A stretch of 64,000 nt of DNA from Deinococcus sp. KSM4-11. GTDB taxonomy: Bacteria; Deinococcota; Deinococci; Deinococcales; Deinococcaceae. This document shows positions 12,630 to 20,650 of the stretch, piece by piece. Location: positions 868,001 through 932,000 of the forward strand of contig NZ_SSNX01000001.1 in the NCBI RefSeq assembly GCF_004801415.1. Reading direction: 5' to 3'. Below the pieces are notes generated by a model that was given only the letters and a program-made list of their open reading frames with translations, searched no databases and was not told where the DNA came from. A program made the position numbers and the translations under genes. How positions within the stretch are numbered: position 1 is the stretch's first letter; each line of letters starts with the position of its first letter.

Positions 12630-13127
12630 ATGACTTCCAGCGGTACCGGCACCCGCACCGCCCTGCTCTGCACCCTGCCCGCCCTACTCGGCAGCTGCGC
12701 GTGGGGCGCGTTCCTGAGTCCCCTGACGCCGCTGGAACGCCGCGTGAACGGCCTGTACGAGGGCATCGGCGTGGGCGGCACCGGTCGCGTGCCCTACCGC
12801 CTGACCCTCACCATCCAGCAGCGCGAGGGCCGCGCGACCGCCGTGCTCGTCAACGACGAAAGCCATAAGACCTACGCCGGCAGCGGCACCTTCAAGACCT
12901 CCGGCGATGGGGGCGCGCTGGAGCTGAACTTCTACGAGAACGGCAAGGATCACCGCGCGAATCTGCACGCCACCGTGAGTGGCACCAAGGTCAACGGCAC
13001 CCTGCGTACCGTGCTGCTGGAACGGGAACTGCTGGGCTACGTCGTGGAGCTGAACAAGGTCAGCGACGAGGCGTCCCTGCCCGCGAGTGCAGTGCCAGCG
13101 ACGCCACCGGTCCCCTCCCAGCCCTGA
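12630..13127 (+). CDS. Small lipoprotein
   Basis: A 165-residue product with lipobox LLGSCAW and a beta-rich body (RLTLTIQQREGRATAVLVND). No family recognised. I use the ATG at 12630, since a TACGCT box ends 6 bp before it, as in neighbouring leaderless genes. A start at 12606 would add eight residues of poor signal-peptide character. Confidence 0.72.
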   Translation: MTSSGTGTRTALLCTLPALLGSCAWGAFLSPLTPLERRVNGLYEGIGVGGTGRVPYRLTLTIQQREGRATAVLVNDESHKTYAGSGTFKTSGDGGALELNFYENGKDHRANLHATVSGTKVNGTLRTVLLERELLGYVVELNKVSDEASLPASAVPATPPVPSQP

Positions 13128-13227
13128 CGCCCGGCCTGAAGCGGCCGCTAGACTGAACGAGTACCAGCGCCACGTGCGCCGGGAGGATCGGCCCCGGACT
13201 CCCTCCGTTCGGCCGGGAGGAGCGAGC

Positions 13228-13269
13228 ATGCGAGCACACCTGATCACCTACGGATGGTCAGTCGTCTGA
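13228..13269 (+). pseudogene. miaB: Severed 5' end of miaB
   Basis: An ATG with an excellent Shine-Dalgarno (GGGAGGAG, 13,215-13,222) and a TAGACT -10-like box further upstream begins MRAHLITYG. That is how MiaB proteins start. The frame then runs into element DNA and stops after 13 codons. The remaining [10 protein letters not shown]... reading continues at 40,697. This is the native miaB promoter and start, separated from the gene by the integrated element. Confidence 0.9.
13243..13269. other. attL of the integrated element
   Basis: The core ATCACCTACGG (13,243-13,253) is repeated exactly at 40,703-40,713. To its left is miaB codon sequence and to its right element DNA (ATGGTCAGTCGTCTGA). 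Allowing two mismatches, the match extends left to 13,237. A third related site lies at 15,688. Confidence 0.85.
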
Positions 13270-14082
13270 AAGCGTGCTGGACGCTTTTGGTGTCGTCGCC
13301 GCCTTGGCCGTCTCACGCATTGCGCGAATCTCTTCGATAGTGAAAGGGGGATTCCGTCGGTGAATGACTGCATGGCAATTTGGACAAACTGGAACTAGGT
13401 CTTTTATAGGGTTCACCATATAGCTTTTTCCTATCTCTGACAGAGGATTAACATGATGTACATGGATGATTCCTTCTCCAGCAGGTCCGTATTGTTTGAC
13501 GAAATCTGTCTCACAAACTTTGCAGACCATGCCGTGCTCCTGCAGGCTGTCACGTCGCGCGTTCCGATCCCGCTCATACGAGTTGACTGAGATCGAGCGG
13601 ACGGCACCTTCCACGTACGTTTTCGCTGTCGCTTTTCCGATTTCACCTGGAAGTGATCCATCCTGCCCTGCAACTGGTGTCAGACGTTGACCATCCTCGA
13701 AGAGTCGGCCGAAGTCAACTTCGACCAATCGAACAGTCCATTGACCAGCCCAACTAATGCCAGCATGCTCCATAGCCTCACGGATTACGTTGACCGTGGT
13801 GTACTCGACGTTGGTGACGTCCACACGCACACGATACTTATCAGGACGACCGGGCCAGGGCTCTCCGCCGTCAGGAGCGTATTGACCACCGATTGCATCT
13901 GCAATTACAGCCGTCTTGGTTCGGGCTTTCAGTGTGGGCACGACAGCCACAAAATCGAAATCGTCGTTTTTAGACCGCATAAACACATCGCTATACCCGC
14001 GTTCCTTCACCGCCCTGATATCAGGTTCGTTGTCGTAACGGTGAATTAAGAGCCGAATACGCGTCACGGGAGGGAGTGTCAT
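13258..14082 (-). CDS. HNH endonuclease (McrA-like) cargo gene
   Basis: A 274-residue nuclease. The C-terminal HNH domain is complete: CKVC (near 186), HVHHVNPL (near 208) and LVPVCPNCHAVIH (near 227), with the two CxxC pairs of a structural zinc. The N-terminal half contains YRVRVDVTNVEYTTVNVIREAM and may be a DNA- or modified-base-reading domain; I cannot name it. It is AT-richer than the viral genes, and its stop codon touches the attL core. Restriction of foreign DNA (defence cargo) is a fair inference; homing is an alternative. Confidence 0.8.
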   Translation of the reverse strand: MTLPPVTRIRLLIHRYDNEPDIRAVKERGYSDVFMRSKNDDFDFVAVVPTLKARTKTAVIADAIGGQYAPDGGEPWPGRPDKYRVRVDVTNVEYTTVNVIREAMEHAGISWAGQWTVRLVEVDFGRLFEDGQRLTPVAGQDGSLPGEIGKATAKTYVEGAVRSISVNSYERDRNARRDSLQEHGMVCKVCETDFVKQYGPAGEGIIHVHHVNPLSEIGKSYMVNPIKDLVPVCPNCHAVIHRRNPPFTIEEIRAMRETAKAATTPKASSTLSDD

Positions 14083-14386
14083 GTCTGATCAGCATGTCAC
14101 AAGTGTGCCGTTTCCGACCAAGACGGCAAAATGCCTCCTGGCGGGTTGGCAGCCCCTGGTCGGTAGATTTCCAACCTGCTGTAAGGCGAAAACCGTGACA
14201 GCCTCCAGTGAGAGCGTGTAACATTCGTTTGCATTTGGGAGCTGGCTCGCATCCCCGCAGCAGACTTTTGCCTCAGGTAGATATGCCTTACTCGACGCAA
14301 TGTGCGAACCCCTCACAGAGAACCTGTTCAACAAAGTTTCAGAAAAACGCGACACTTCTCTAATTTTGTTATAGTATCGCATTCAT
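14083..14386. other. 304-bp AT-rich divergent intergenic region
   Basis: It separates the HNH gene (minus) from the protease gene (plus). A TATAGTAT box about 15 bp before 14,387 and no Shine-Dalgarno suggest a nearly leaderless protease mRNA. Open frames here have no start signals and I treat them as chance. Confidence 0.5.
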
Positions 14387-15415
14387 ATGACTAATCCAGC
14401 TGCAATCGAGGGCAATCTGGTTGAATTAATGCTAGAGTTTTTCAGGACTGATAACGCCATAATCAGCTATAAAGCGTTAAGCTCAAACAACAATGATCGG
14501 GAGTATGTTCGATTTGGCAGGAGAGGTAATGAGCAAATACCAATGGTTTTTAAGACTGTGGCCGACTTCATACAGGCAAATGCCATTGAGCCTGTAGAAG
14601 ATACATTGCATTACGAGGTAATGTGCAACAGACTGGTTAGGGAAGGCCTTCTGTTTCTTATGGGGTACAGAAACCTAGGAATGTTTTATCTAGGTCAATA
14701 TGTCTCACACGACTACAAAATCGATATTGCCGAGTACGGCGGATATACAATGTTCATGAAGGGTTTTAAGTTCATCCGGGACTATTTTGCCGAGTCTGTC
14801 GTGCCAATAGAAATCATATACAAAAATCCAAAAGAATTTATCGGGGGCCAGGGAACCGCCTTCTACATCGGCAAGGGCCGATTCGTAACAGCCAAACATG
14901 TCATACGCGATAGTAGATTATTCAAATTGAAAGTTAAAGGCGACGTACATAGAGTAAACCGAATCATCCTTGACAATAATGCGAACTTCGATTTTGCCAT
15001 TCTAGAAGTGAGCCCAAGCGACGTCGAAGGTTTACCGTTCCTGCGCTTAGCAGAAGGCCAAGTGCTTGAAGAAATCATTGCTATGGGTTATCCCCGGATA
15101 AATAATGTTAAGGGCGACCCTCTTATAACTTCTTCGGGACAGATCGTTGGGACAAGTGAAGTTTCTAATCGCAGCTCAATGCATATAGTAAATTGTAAAA
15201 TCAAGGGAGGCCACAGCGGAGGCCCTATTGTAAATAGGTTTGGTCAAGCAGTCGGCATAATTACCAACGACGAGCTCTCTGATAATCAAGAGGCATCGTT
15301 TGGCTTAACAATACCGGTCAATAAACTGACCTCGCTACTTAAAAGCAGAGACAGAGTTGAACGTAACGTTCAAAAAGAAGACGAGTGGAATAAAGTAGAT
15401 ATAGGTATATATTGA
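14387..15415 (+). CDS. Trypsin-like serine protease with novel N-terminal domain
   Basis: A 342-residue protein with no signal peptide or membrane segment, hence cytoplasmic. The C-terminal half is a chymotrypsin-fold protease: GQGTAFYIGKGRFVTAKHVI (His), NFDFAILEVS (Asp) and KGGHSGGPIV (nucleophile Ser, near 279). The N-terminal ~145 residues (EFFRTDNAIISYKAL...) are unrecognised and mainly helical, perhaps a sensor. GC content is far below the viral genes, so recent transfer is likely. Cytoplasmic trypsin-like proteases occur as effectors in bacterial anti-phage systems, so a defence role beside the HNH gene is an inference. Confidence 0.8.
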   Translation: MTNPAAIEGNLVELMLEFFRTDNAIISYKALSSNNNDREYVRFGRRGNEQIPMVFKTVADFIQANAIEPVEDTLHYEVMCNRLVREGLLFLMGYRNLGMFYLGQYVSHDYKIDIAEYGGYTMFMKGFKFIRDYFAESVVPIEIIYKNPKEFIGGQGTAFYIGKGRFVTAKHVIRDSRLFKLKVKGDVHRVNRIILDNNANFDFAILEVSPSDVEGLPFLRLAEGQVLEEIIAMGYPRINNVKGDPLITSSGQIVGTSEVSNRSSMHIVNCKIKGGHSGGPIVNRFGQAVGIITNDELSDNQEASFGLTIPVNKLTSLLKSRDRVERNVQKEDEWNKVDIGIY

Positions 15416-15482
15416 TGCACAAATCCCTCAATTGATTATCTCGATCGCAAGAAAAAATGTGATGTCAGGCGCGCGCCAAATC

Positions 15483-15675
15483 CGAGTTGGATGTACGTGT
15501 TGCATTTAACATATTTGACACTCCGTAATAGGCATTGTGCATGTCATTTGCTATCTGTGGGATATTGCTACAATCTATAAAACGTTCTCATCCAGGCTGC
15601 GGACGGTTTCTCGGCGATGACGGCTAGGCCGACGATTCCGGCACTGATGAGGGTGGTCTTTTCAGTCATATTCAT
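15483..15675 (-). pseudogene. Frameshifted second copy of the 76-aa viral gene
   Basis: It begins MNMTEKTTLISAGIVGLAVI, matching MNKTEKAILVSAGIVGLAVI of the intact gene at 16,432-16,662, and shares its ribosome-binding region GGGGGAGTAA. It then lacks 18 bp (between two CGGCGAT repeats in the intact copy) and loses one C in the CTGTCCCGCAG segment. That shifts the frame to a TAG after 36 codons. Nucleotide similarity continues past the stop to about 15,485. This is a decayed paralogue, probably from a related provirus. Confidence 0.85.
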
Positions 15676-15687
15676 GGTTTACTCCCC

Positions 15688-15712
15688 CACCTACGGGTGC
15701 GCAGTCGTCTGA
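15688..15712. other. Internal att-like site
   Basis: CACCTACGG, then GTG, then CGC AGTCGTCTGA. Compared with attL 13,245-13,269, 22 of 25 bases agree, including both nine- and ten-base blocks at the ends. CACCTACGGGTG is also identical to attR (40,705-40,716). It lies immediately upstream of the start of the decayed viral gene copy. Confidence 0.75.
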
Positions 15713-15738
15713 TCGCTGTTGCCTAACCCGACGAGCGA

Positions 15739-16260
15739 TCACACAGGAATACGGAAACTCAACCCACTGTTGGGTTCGATCAATCCGGCAGGCTGGCCTT
15801 TAACCGGTGTCTTTCTTAGTTCAGCCAACACTTCATCCACAGGAACAAGATCACCGATCCTCGCCTCAGAACTGAATCTCGGATCTCTTGAAGGTCTAGC
15901 TCTATAAATTTGAAGGGAGGGTACGCCGTCCGCCTTTGCACGAAGGGCTAAAGCGCGCAAATAATATCTGTTAAACTCACCTTCTGCCAGAATATTCGCC
16001 GCATTGCTTGGCACTTTTGCCTGAACGCCGTTAGATCGCACTTCAGTATGATCAAAGTAATTTCCGTCGGCTTGCATATCTTTAGCGAGCTGGTCAGGAT
16101 TACCAGTTCTCGCCGATTCAAGCAAAAGCTGATGAAACTTGGCCGATCCATATGGAGAGAGGCGGTCGGGGTGGTACAGGTTTTTACTATCAATGTCCAT
16201 CTGAATCTCTTCGGCCATATAGTTACGCGTCGTTTCGTCAAGATCCTGTAGGTTAAACAT
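15739..16260 (-). CDS. Hypothetical 173-aa cargo protein
   Basis: No family that I can name. It begins MFNLQDLDETTRNYM, is soluble, and has a long C-terminal region (RYYLRALALRAKADGVPSLQ...RPSRDPRFSS). The ATG at 16,260 follows GGGGGAAAGT, a good Shine-Dalgarno; the longer frame has none. AT-rich composition sets it apart from the viral genes. It stands next to the internal att-like site as the HNH gene stands next to attL, so it is probably the cargo gene of the main provirus. Confidence 0.7.
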   Translation of the reverse strand: MFNLQDLDETTRNYMAEEIQMDIDSKNLYHPDRLSPYGSAKFHQLLLESARTGNPDQLAKDMQADGNYFDHTEVRSNGVQAKVPSNAANILAEGEFNRYYLRALALRAKADGVPSLQIYRARPSRDPRFSSEARIGDLVPVDEVLAELRKTPVKGQPAGLIEPNSGLSFRIPV

Positions 16261-16431
16261 ACTTTCCCCCATTAGGCCACAAATGAGCAATGCCAAGGCA
16301 CTACATGTAAGAGCATTGAAACATCGACAGAAACAACCATCAACGCTAAGTGTTCACCAACCCAGAATTTATCGGCGGTAAGTAGCGCATTGATGAGCTG
16401 AGTGCTGCGACCTTCTTATGGTGGTGGGAGG

Positions 16432-16662
16432 TTACACCCGAGTCCAGCTGGTGATGGCCGTGTTGACAGCCGCAATGCCCTGGCTGACACCGTTGGTGAC
16501 GTTGTGCACGTCATTTGCCACTGCCGGGATGTTGCTTCCCTTCCAGAAATCCTTCTCGTCCAGGCTGCGGGACAGTTTCTCGGCGATCACAAAGCTGCCG
16601 GCGATGACGGCCAGGCCGACGATTCCGGCACTGACGAGGATGGCTTTTTCAGTCTTGTTCAT
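16432..16662 (-). CDS. Small viral membrane protein, last gene of the virion block
   Basis: 76 residues with one N-terminal membrane helix (ILVSAGIVGLAVIAGSFVIA, 8-27) and a polar tail. The start overlaps the transglycosylase stop (ATGA), so it is coupled to it. A membrane-inserted virion or lysis (holin-like) role is possible; with one helix and a position next to a wall hydrolase, either fits. A decayed copy lies at 15.5-15.7 kb. Confidence 0.75.
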   Translation of the reverse strand: MNKTEKAILVSAGIVGLAVIAGSFVIAEKLSRSLDEKDFWKGSNIPAVANDVHNVTNGVSQGIAAVNTAITSWTRV

Positions 16663-17429
16663 GGATTACTCCCCCACCAGGCGGTGGTCTTCAGTTCCGG
16701 GTGGCGCTGCGCCATGGCGATGACCGTGGCGCTGTACGGCCGGTTGCCGGTGCAGCCCAGCTCCGCCCGCACGACGCTGACACTGCTGTCGCAGCCCAGC
16801 TCCCCTGCCTTGTACTTCAGCCAGTTCCCGCGCCCCATGCCGTAGGTACGCAGGGTCTCGCGCACGCTCCCGGCGCACTCCGGGAACTTCGCGCGCAGGT
16901 ACTTCATGTAGCGCACGCCCGCCTCCAGCTGGATCACGTGGGACTCGATCGGCCACGGGGTGCCCACCTCCTGCGCGGCGATCGCGGTGACCTGGAGTGG
17001 CCCGGTCGCGCCGCTGCTGGAGTTGTGGGCCAGCAGTTGCAGGTTAGATTCCGCGTAGGCGTGCCCGAACGCGAGATCCAGCGGGTACGCCTGGCGCTCG
17101 CACACGCCCACGAGGTTCACGGCCAGCTCGCGGGTGGCCAGTGGTGACAGGCGGCGCTGGGGGAGTTCCTTGTAGATGGCCTGCTGCACCAGGTCGACCA
17201 GTGCCGAGTGCCCTGGCTTCACGGCCGGAGGCGCTGGCGACGTGGGCGGCTTCGGAGCAGGCGTGGGGGTGGGGATCGGCGTGGGCACGGTGACCGGAGG
17301 CGTGACCGGCACAGTGGAGCCGCCCGACGTGGCCACCTTGCGCGCGGCCGCCGCGCGGTTCGTCAGGAGCACCAGGCCAGCGCCGACCAGACCGACCAGC
17401 AGCACGGTCTTAGCGCCGTCCCTGGTCAT
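16659..17429 (-). CDS. Membrane-anchored lytic transglycosylase (virion/lysis)
   Basis: It cleaves peptidoglycan glycan strands, for genome entry or exit. N-terminal membrane helix (TVLLVGLVGAGLVLL, 8-22), a Pro/Thr linker (about 40-70), then a 185-residue SLT/goose-lysozyme-like domain: GHAYAESNLQLLAHNSSSGATGPLQV, where Glu of YAES is the predicted catalytic acid and GPLQV stands for the usual G-L-M-Q. A lytic transglycosylase is known in P23-77-like virions. It overlaps the upstream gene by 20 bp. Confidence 0.87.
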   Translation of the reverse strand: MTRDGAKTVLLVGLVGAGLVLLTNRAAAARKVATSGGSTVPVTPPVTVPTPIPTPTPAPKPPTSPAPPAVKPGHSALVDLVQQAIYKELPQRRLSPLATRELAVNLVGVCERQAYPLDLAFGHAYAESNLQLLAHNSSSGATGPLQVTAIAAQEVGTPWPIESHVIQLEAGVRYMKYLRAKFPECAGSVRETLRTYGMGRGNWLKYKAGELGCDSSVSVVRAELGCTGNRPYSATVIAMAQRHPELKTTAWWGSNP

Positions 17430-17679
17430 CGGTATCCCCTGTCCCGCTCAGGCCACGCCGCCGGAGTTTCCGGTGGTTCCGCAGATCCCACCCACCGCCC
17501 GGCGTGAACCACGCGAAGGCGTTCAGATCCGCGTGCCTGACCTGGTTCGCCTTGACCTCCCCAGCCACGTGCGAGAAGGAACGCCGCGCGCCCGGTGACA
17601 CGGTGGCCGTGAAGTCCGGCGTGAGGTGGGGCGCCGGCATGGTGGCGTGGCTGACCACCCTGGGCTGAGGCGGGAGCAT
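17410..17679 (-). CDS. Small viral protein, 89 aa
   Basis: A basic, soluble protein (C-terminus LRNHRKLRRRGLSG) with no recognisable motif. The ATG shares a base with the upstream stop (TGATG) and its 3' end overlaps the transglycosylase start, so it is part of the tightly packed virion operon. The basic tail could contact DNA or membrane. Function unknown. Confidence 0.65.
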   Translation of the reverse strand: MLPPQPRVVSHATMPAPHLTPDFTATVSPGARRSFSHVAGEVKANQVRHADLNAFAWFTPGGGWDLRNHRKLRRRGLSGTGDTDDQGRR

Positions 17680-17945
17680 CAGGCCTCAGGTGGAGTGGGC
17701 AGGGCCGCGCTCAGGTCACTGGCCTGCACGAGTTCCGCACGGAGGGTGCGGAAATCAGCACGAGGAATCACGACGCCTCGCCACTGGTAAAAGTCCCCGG
17801 TGCTCACAAGTTCTCCGAGCGCCACGCCGATCGCATCCGTTTCGGTGCGATCGCCATAGGTCTCCCCCGTCATGTCGATGGTTCCCAGTTGCTCGCTGCT
17901 GCCGTCCTGACGTTCCAGGATGATGCGGTGTGTGTACTCGATCAC
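17679..17945 (-). CDS. Small viral protein, 88 aa
   Basis: It starts at a GTG overlapping the stop of the spike-like gene (GTGA): MIEYTHRIILERQDGSSEQL. The acidic, beta-then-helix sequence has no membrane segment and no known motif. A longer open frame exists upstream, but it is antisense-like within the previous gene. Its position between spike-like and transglycosylase genes suggests a virion accessory protein. Confidence 0.7.
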   Translation of the reverse strand: MIEYTHRIILERQDGSSEQLGTIDMTGETYGDRTETDAIGVALGELVSTGDFYQWRGVVIPRADFRTLRAELVQASDLSAALPTPPEA

Positions 17946-18922
17946 GCGGCTCTCCCCCAAGTGGTTTTCATGTTGAGTGTCAGTCTGTTGGCCGATGTTT
18001 TGGTCATGGTGGCCGGGTTCGACAGCACGAATTTGTACCCTGAGTACGGGAAACTGTAGACGTAGCCGAACATCCACCCGTAGTGCGCGTAGTTCGCCAC
18101 GCCGGTATCCCACACCACCGTCCGGATGCGCTCGAAGCTTCCAGCGACATACGTGGTCGGGGTGGAACTGATGGTGTCCGACGTGCCGCTGAAGGAGCCG
18201 CCAACGACGTCCGGCGCTCCGGTGTTGGCCCCATCAAGCGGCCGACCGTGCCAGATGGTCGTCTGCCCAGGGTTAAACCCGCGCGTGAACATGTCGATGA
18301 TGTTCGTCGCCCCGCTGCCCGAGAACCACGTGGCGCTTCCCTGGAGGGTGCCTACACCGGTCAGGTCGAACTGCGACGCCACGCCAGAGCCATACGTGAG
18401 GGTGATATCCAGCGTGTGCGTCAGCTGCAGTTGCTGCCCGGCCTGCACGCTGAGGGAGATCGGGTTGCCACCCCCATCCCGGAACAGCTCCCGGATGCAG
18501 AGCAGGCCCCCGGCAGTGGACACGTCACTCAGGCCGAACTCGGTGAGGTTGTAACTCGCGGAGATGTTCAGGATCCGCGTTTGGGTGAACGACCCGGTGG
18601 CCACGCCGGCGGCGACCGCGACGGTATTGGTCGGGCTGATGCCGGCATCGGCACTCCCGCGCATCACCTCGGCCACCAGGGCCGACTGTGTGACCGCAGG
18701 CGCCGTGCTGCCCGTGCCCACACACAGGTAATTGCGCCAGTCTCCGAAATGGGAGCCAGAGCCCGTGTTCAGGTGGTTTGCGTTCGTGCCGAAGATGTTC
18801 ATGCCCCGGTCAACGATCATGTTTGGCTGGTGGCCGCTCTGCGCGACGCTTCCGTCTTGGTTGAGCAGCTGCCATTCAATTCGTCCAGCGAGCCGCCCGT
18901 GAAGTTCCACGTCATGGTGCAT
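17942..18922 (-). CDS. Putative spike/fibre protein, 326 aa
   Basis: A Gly/Ser/Thr-rich beta protein. The segment NYLCVGTGSTAPAVTQSALV and the following alternating strands resemble N-terminal parts of fibre or receptor-binding proteins of many phages; the C-terminal ~130 residues (GWMFGYVYSFPYSGYKFVLS) may be the binding head. The ATG at 18,922 has AGGAGGCACCT before it. It overlaps the preceding gene by 11 bp. In a P23-77-like virus it would sit on the capsid vertices. Not a tail protein, because no tail genes are present. Confidence 0.65.
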   Translation of the reverse strand: MHHDVELHGRLAGRIEWQLLNQDGSVAQSGHQPNMIVDRGMNIFGTNANHLNTGSGSHFGDWRNYLCVGTGSTAPAVTQSALVAEVMRGSADAGISPTNTVAVAAGVATGSFTQTRILNISASYNLTEFGLSDVSTAGGLLCIRELFRDGGGNPISLSVQAGQQLQLTHTLDITLTYGSGVASQFDLTGVGTLQGSATWFSGSGATNIIDMFTRGFNPGQTTIWHGRPLDGANTGAPDVVGGSFSGTSDTISSTPTTYVAGSFERIRTVVWDTGVANYAHYGWMFGYVYSFPYSGYKFVLSNPATMTKTSANRLTLNMKTTWGRAA

Positions 18923-19871
18923 AGGTGCCTCCTGTGATGCTGCCCTGTCCGGCCACACCGTTCCGATTGGTCACAGGCACGACCACGACCGGATTACTGC
19001 CGGTGAGGCTGCCCGTGCCAGCCAGGGCGTTCCGGTTGACATAAGGCACCGTGAGGTTCTCAAAGGCGCCCAGCAACACGGCTGCGCCGGTCAGTACGTT
19101 TTTTGGCGTGAACGCCAGCTGTCCTGCGAGGTAGAGGCCACTGAGTGACGCGGTGGTATTGAGGGCGTTCCGGGCCGTCGCGAGCACAGCAATAACCTCG
19201 GAGATCCCGCCGAGCGACGCCACGCCGCTCAGCCGGTCGCGGCCACGGATCGGGTACAGGCCCAGGTCAATCACCAGGTCGTTGCCCCCGGTCTCCCCGC
19301 GCACCTGGGCGCCGTAGGACAGCGCCACCACCTGATCCAGCACGGCATCCGTCAGGCCCACCACAAGTGGGTATTCCACGCCATAGGCGTCGCGCTGAAG
19401 CCGGTAGAACGCGGCCGTGCGGGCGCCATTCAGGTACATGAGAACCACGTCCGAGCCCGGCGTGAAATAGGAGGCCATGGTGTCCGTGAACAGCAGCGGA
19501 TCCACGCCCGCGAAGGGTCCACGGTACGTGTAGGCCAGCGCGTTCGGATCCCACTGCCGGGCCACAATCTGGCCCTGATCCTCCCAGCAGACCACGTGGC
19601 GGGCCGCCTGGTCGAAGGCCAGGCCGATGTGCCGGGTGGTCGCAGACATGGGTGGGAAAGCCTGCCCAGGGAGCACCTCGACCCACGCGGCCCCCTGACG
19701 CTGTTCCAGGATCAGGCCGCGCGCTCTGTGCCAGTACAGGCTCCACTCCACGCTGTGCAGGGCCTGGTAACTCCCGTCCAGGGGCTGCGCCATCGTCTGC
19801 GGCCCGAGGGCCTGCACGCGTTCGGGCCGCCGGGTGTGCGCGGTGCGCTTGGTGACGACGACCTGGCGCAC
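18912..19871 (-). CDS. Putative vertex/spike structural protein, 319 aa
   Basis: Two parts: an N-terminal region of about 190 residues rich in aromatic residues (SVEWSLYWHRARGLILEQ), then a C-terminal array of short repeats of the type N-R-N-x-x-A-G-x-G-S-x-T-G (LAGTGSLTG, VAGQGSITG) with related A-S-L-S-G units. Such repeats form elongated beta stalks. The start is uncertain: a GTG at 19,871, just after the upstream stop, is the best candidate. Probably pairs with the next gene in a host-recognition spike. Confidence 0.6.
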   Translation of the reverse strand: MRQVVVTKRTAHTRRPERVQALGPQTMAQPLDGSYQALHSVEWSLYWHRARGLILEQRQGAAWVEVLPGQAFPPMSATTRHIGLAFDQAARHVVCWEDQGQIVARQWDPNALAYTYRGPFAGVDPLLFTDTMASYFTPGSDVVLMYLNGARTAAFYRLQRDAYGVEYPLVVGLTDAVLDQVVALSYGAQVRGETGGNDLVIDLGLYPIRGRDRLSGVASLGGISEVIAVLATARNALNTTASLSGLYLAGQLAFTPKNVLTGAAVLLGAFENLTVPYVNRNALAGTGSLTGSNPVVVVPVTNRNGVAGQGSITGGTYAP

Positions 19872-19873
19872 GA

Positions 19874-20338
19874 TCAGTGCATGTACAGCTGGTAGAAGGC
19901 GGGGCCGTCCGGGCCGGGATCGATCACGACGTGACTCACCAGGCACGTCAGGCTGATGGTGGTTCCGGGCGGCACGGTGTGCGCAGCGCTGGCCTGGCCG
20001 CCCACGCCGATCAGGGTGACCTTGAAGGCGTTCTCGCCGAGGTTCGCATAGAAGCCCCTGGACACGGCGCGGCCCTGATTGGCAGTCTCCACATCGATGT
20101 CCGCGCGGACGGCCGTGGTGGTCTCCACGATCACCGGCATGTTGCTGAGGCGGCGGGGGGCGATGCGCGCGGAGTCCTCGACGTCCACCACGCCGAATTC
20201 AAAGGCCAGGATGCGCGCCTGAGCCTGGCCAGCCTCACGGCCGGCTTTGACCTCACCGTAGATGTGGGCCAGGCAGACTTCCAGCTTCTCCAGACCGGTT
20301 TGGAGCATGGGAACGAACTTCGAGATGTCAGGGAACAC
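19874..20338 (-). CDS. Putative minor virion protein, 154 aa
   Basis: A beta-rich soluble protein with no membrane helix: N-terminal helix (KFVPMLQTGLEKLEVCLAHI), then strands such as MPVIVETTTAVRADIDVETA and GTTISLTCLVSHVVIDPG. Its size and lack of a hydrophobic segment suit a penton or peripentonal component. It lies between membrane proteins and spike genes. No homologue recognised. Confidence 0.6.
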   Translation of the reverse strand: MFPDISKFVPMLQTGLEKLEVCLAHIYGEVKAGREAGQAQARILAFEFGVVDVEDSARIAPRRLSNMPVIVETTTAVRADIDVETANQGRAVSRGFYANLGENAFKVTLIGVGGQASAAHTVPPGTTISLTCLVSHVVIDPGPDGPAFYQLYMH

Positions 20339-20650
20339 TTAGCAGTCCTCCAGGGACGTGAGGCGGAGATAGAGCCGGGGGGCCGTCCACTTGAGGACGG
20401 AGGGCAGCACCAGGAACGCGAAGCCCACCGCGTTCATGACGCGGGCGACGTCGCGCCCCGGCACCAGGTGCTCCCAGTGGAACAGGGTCATGACGACGCC
20501 CGCGATGTACAGGAAGCTGCCGAAGCCCTTGCTCCACTCGGCGTAGGTGCGGGTGGTGCCGGTCACCACGAACAGGATGTGGCGCACGCAGTACATGACC
20601 AGCACCACGCGGGCCATGAGCAGCAGGACGTCCAGCAGCTCCACCATCAA
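20339..20650 (-). CDS. Viral integral membrane protein, 103 aa
   Basis: Three likely membrane helices (LLDVLLLMARVVLVMYCV, FGSFLYIAGVVMTLFHW, VMNAVGFAFLVLPSVL). The start overlaps the upstream stop (ATGA). P23-77-like virions contain an inner lipid membrane with several small proteins; this is a fitting candidate, though a holin is possible. Confidence 0.7.
   Translation of the reverse strand: MMVELLDVLLLMARVVLVMYCVRHILFVVTGTTRTYAEWSKGFGSFLYIAGVVMTLFHWEHLVPGRDVARVMNAVGFAFLVLPSVLKWTAPRLYLRLTSLEDC

Larger units (their letters stand above)
15416..15738. other. Intergenic stretch with viral gene remnant and internal att site
   Basis: No intact gene. It contains the degraded gene copy at about 15,483-15,675 and an att-like sequence at 15,688-15,712, described separately. 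Confidence 0.7.

Noticed and set aside
14089..14382. 97-codon minus-strand frame between the HNH and protease genes
   Set aside because: No Shine-Dalgarno or promoter, it covers the divergent promoter region, and no family was recognised. A decayed gene cannot be excluded.
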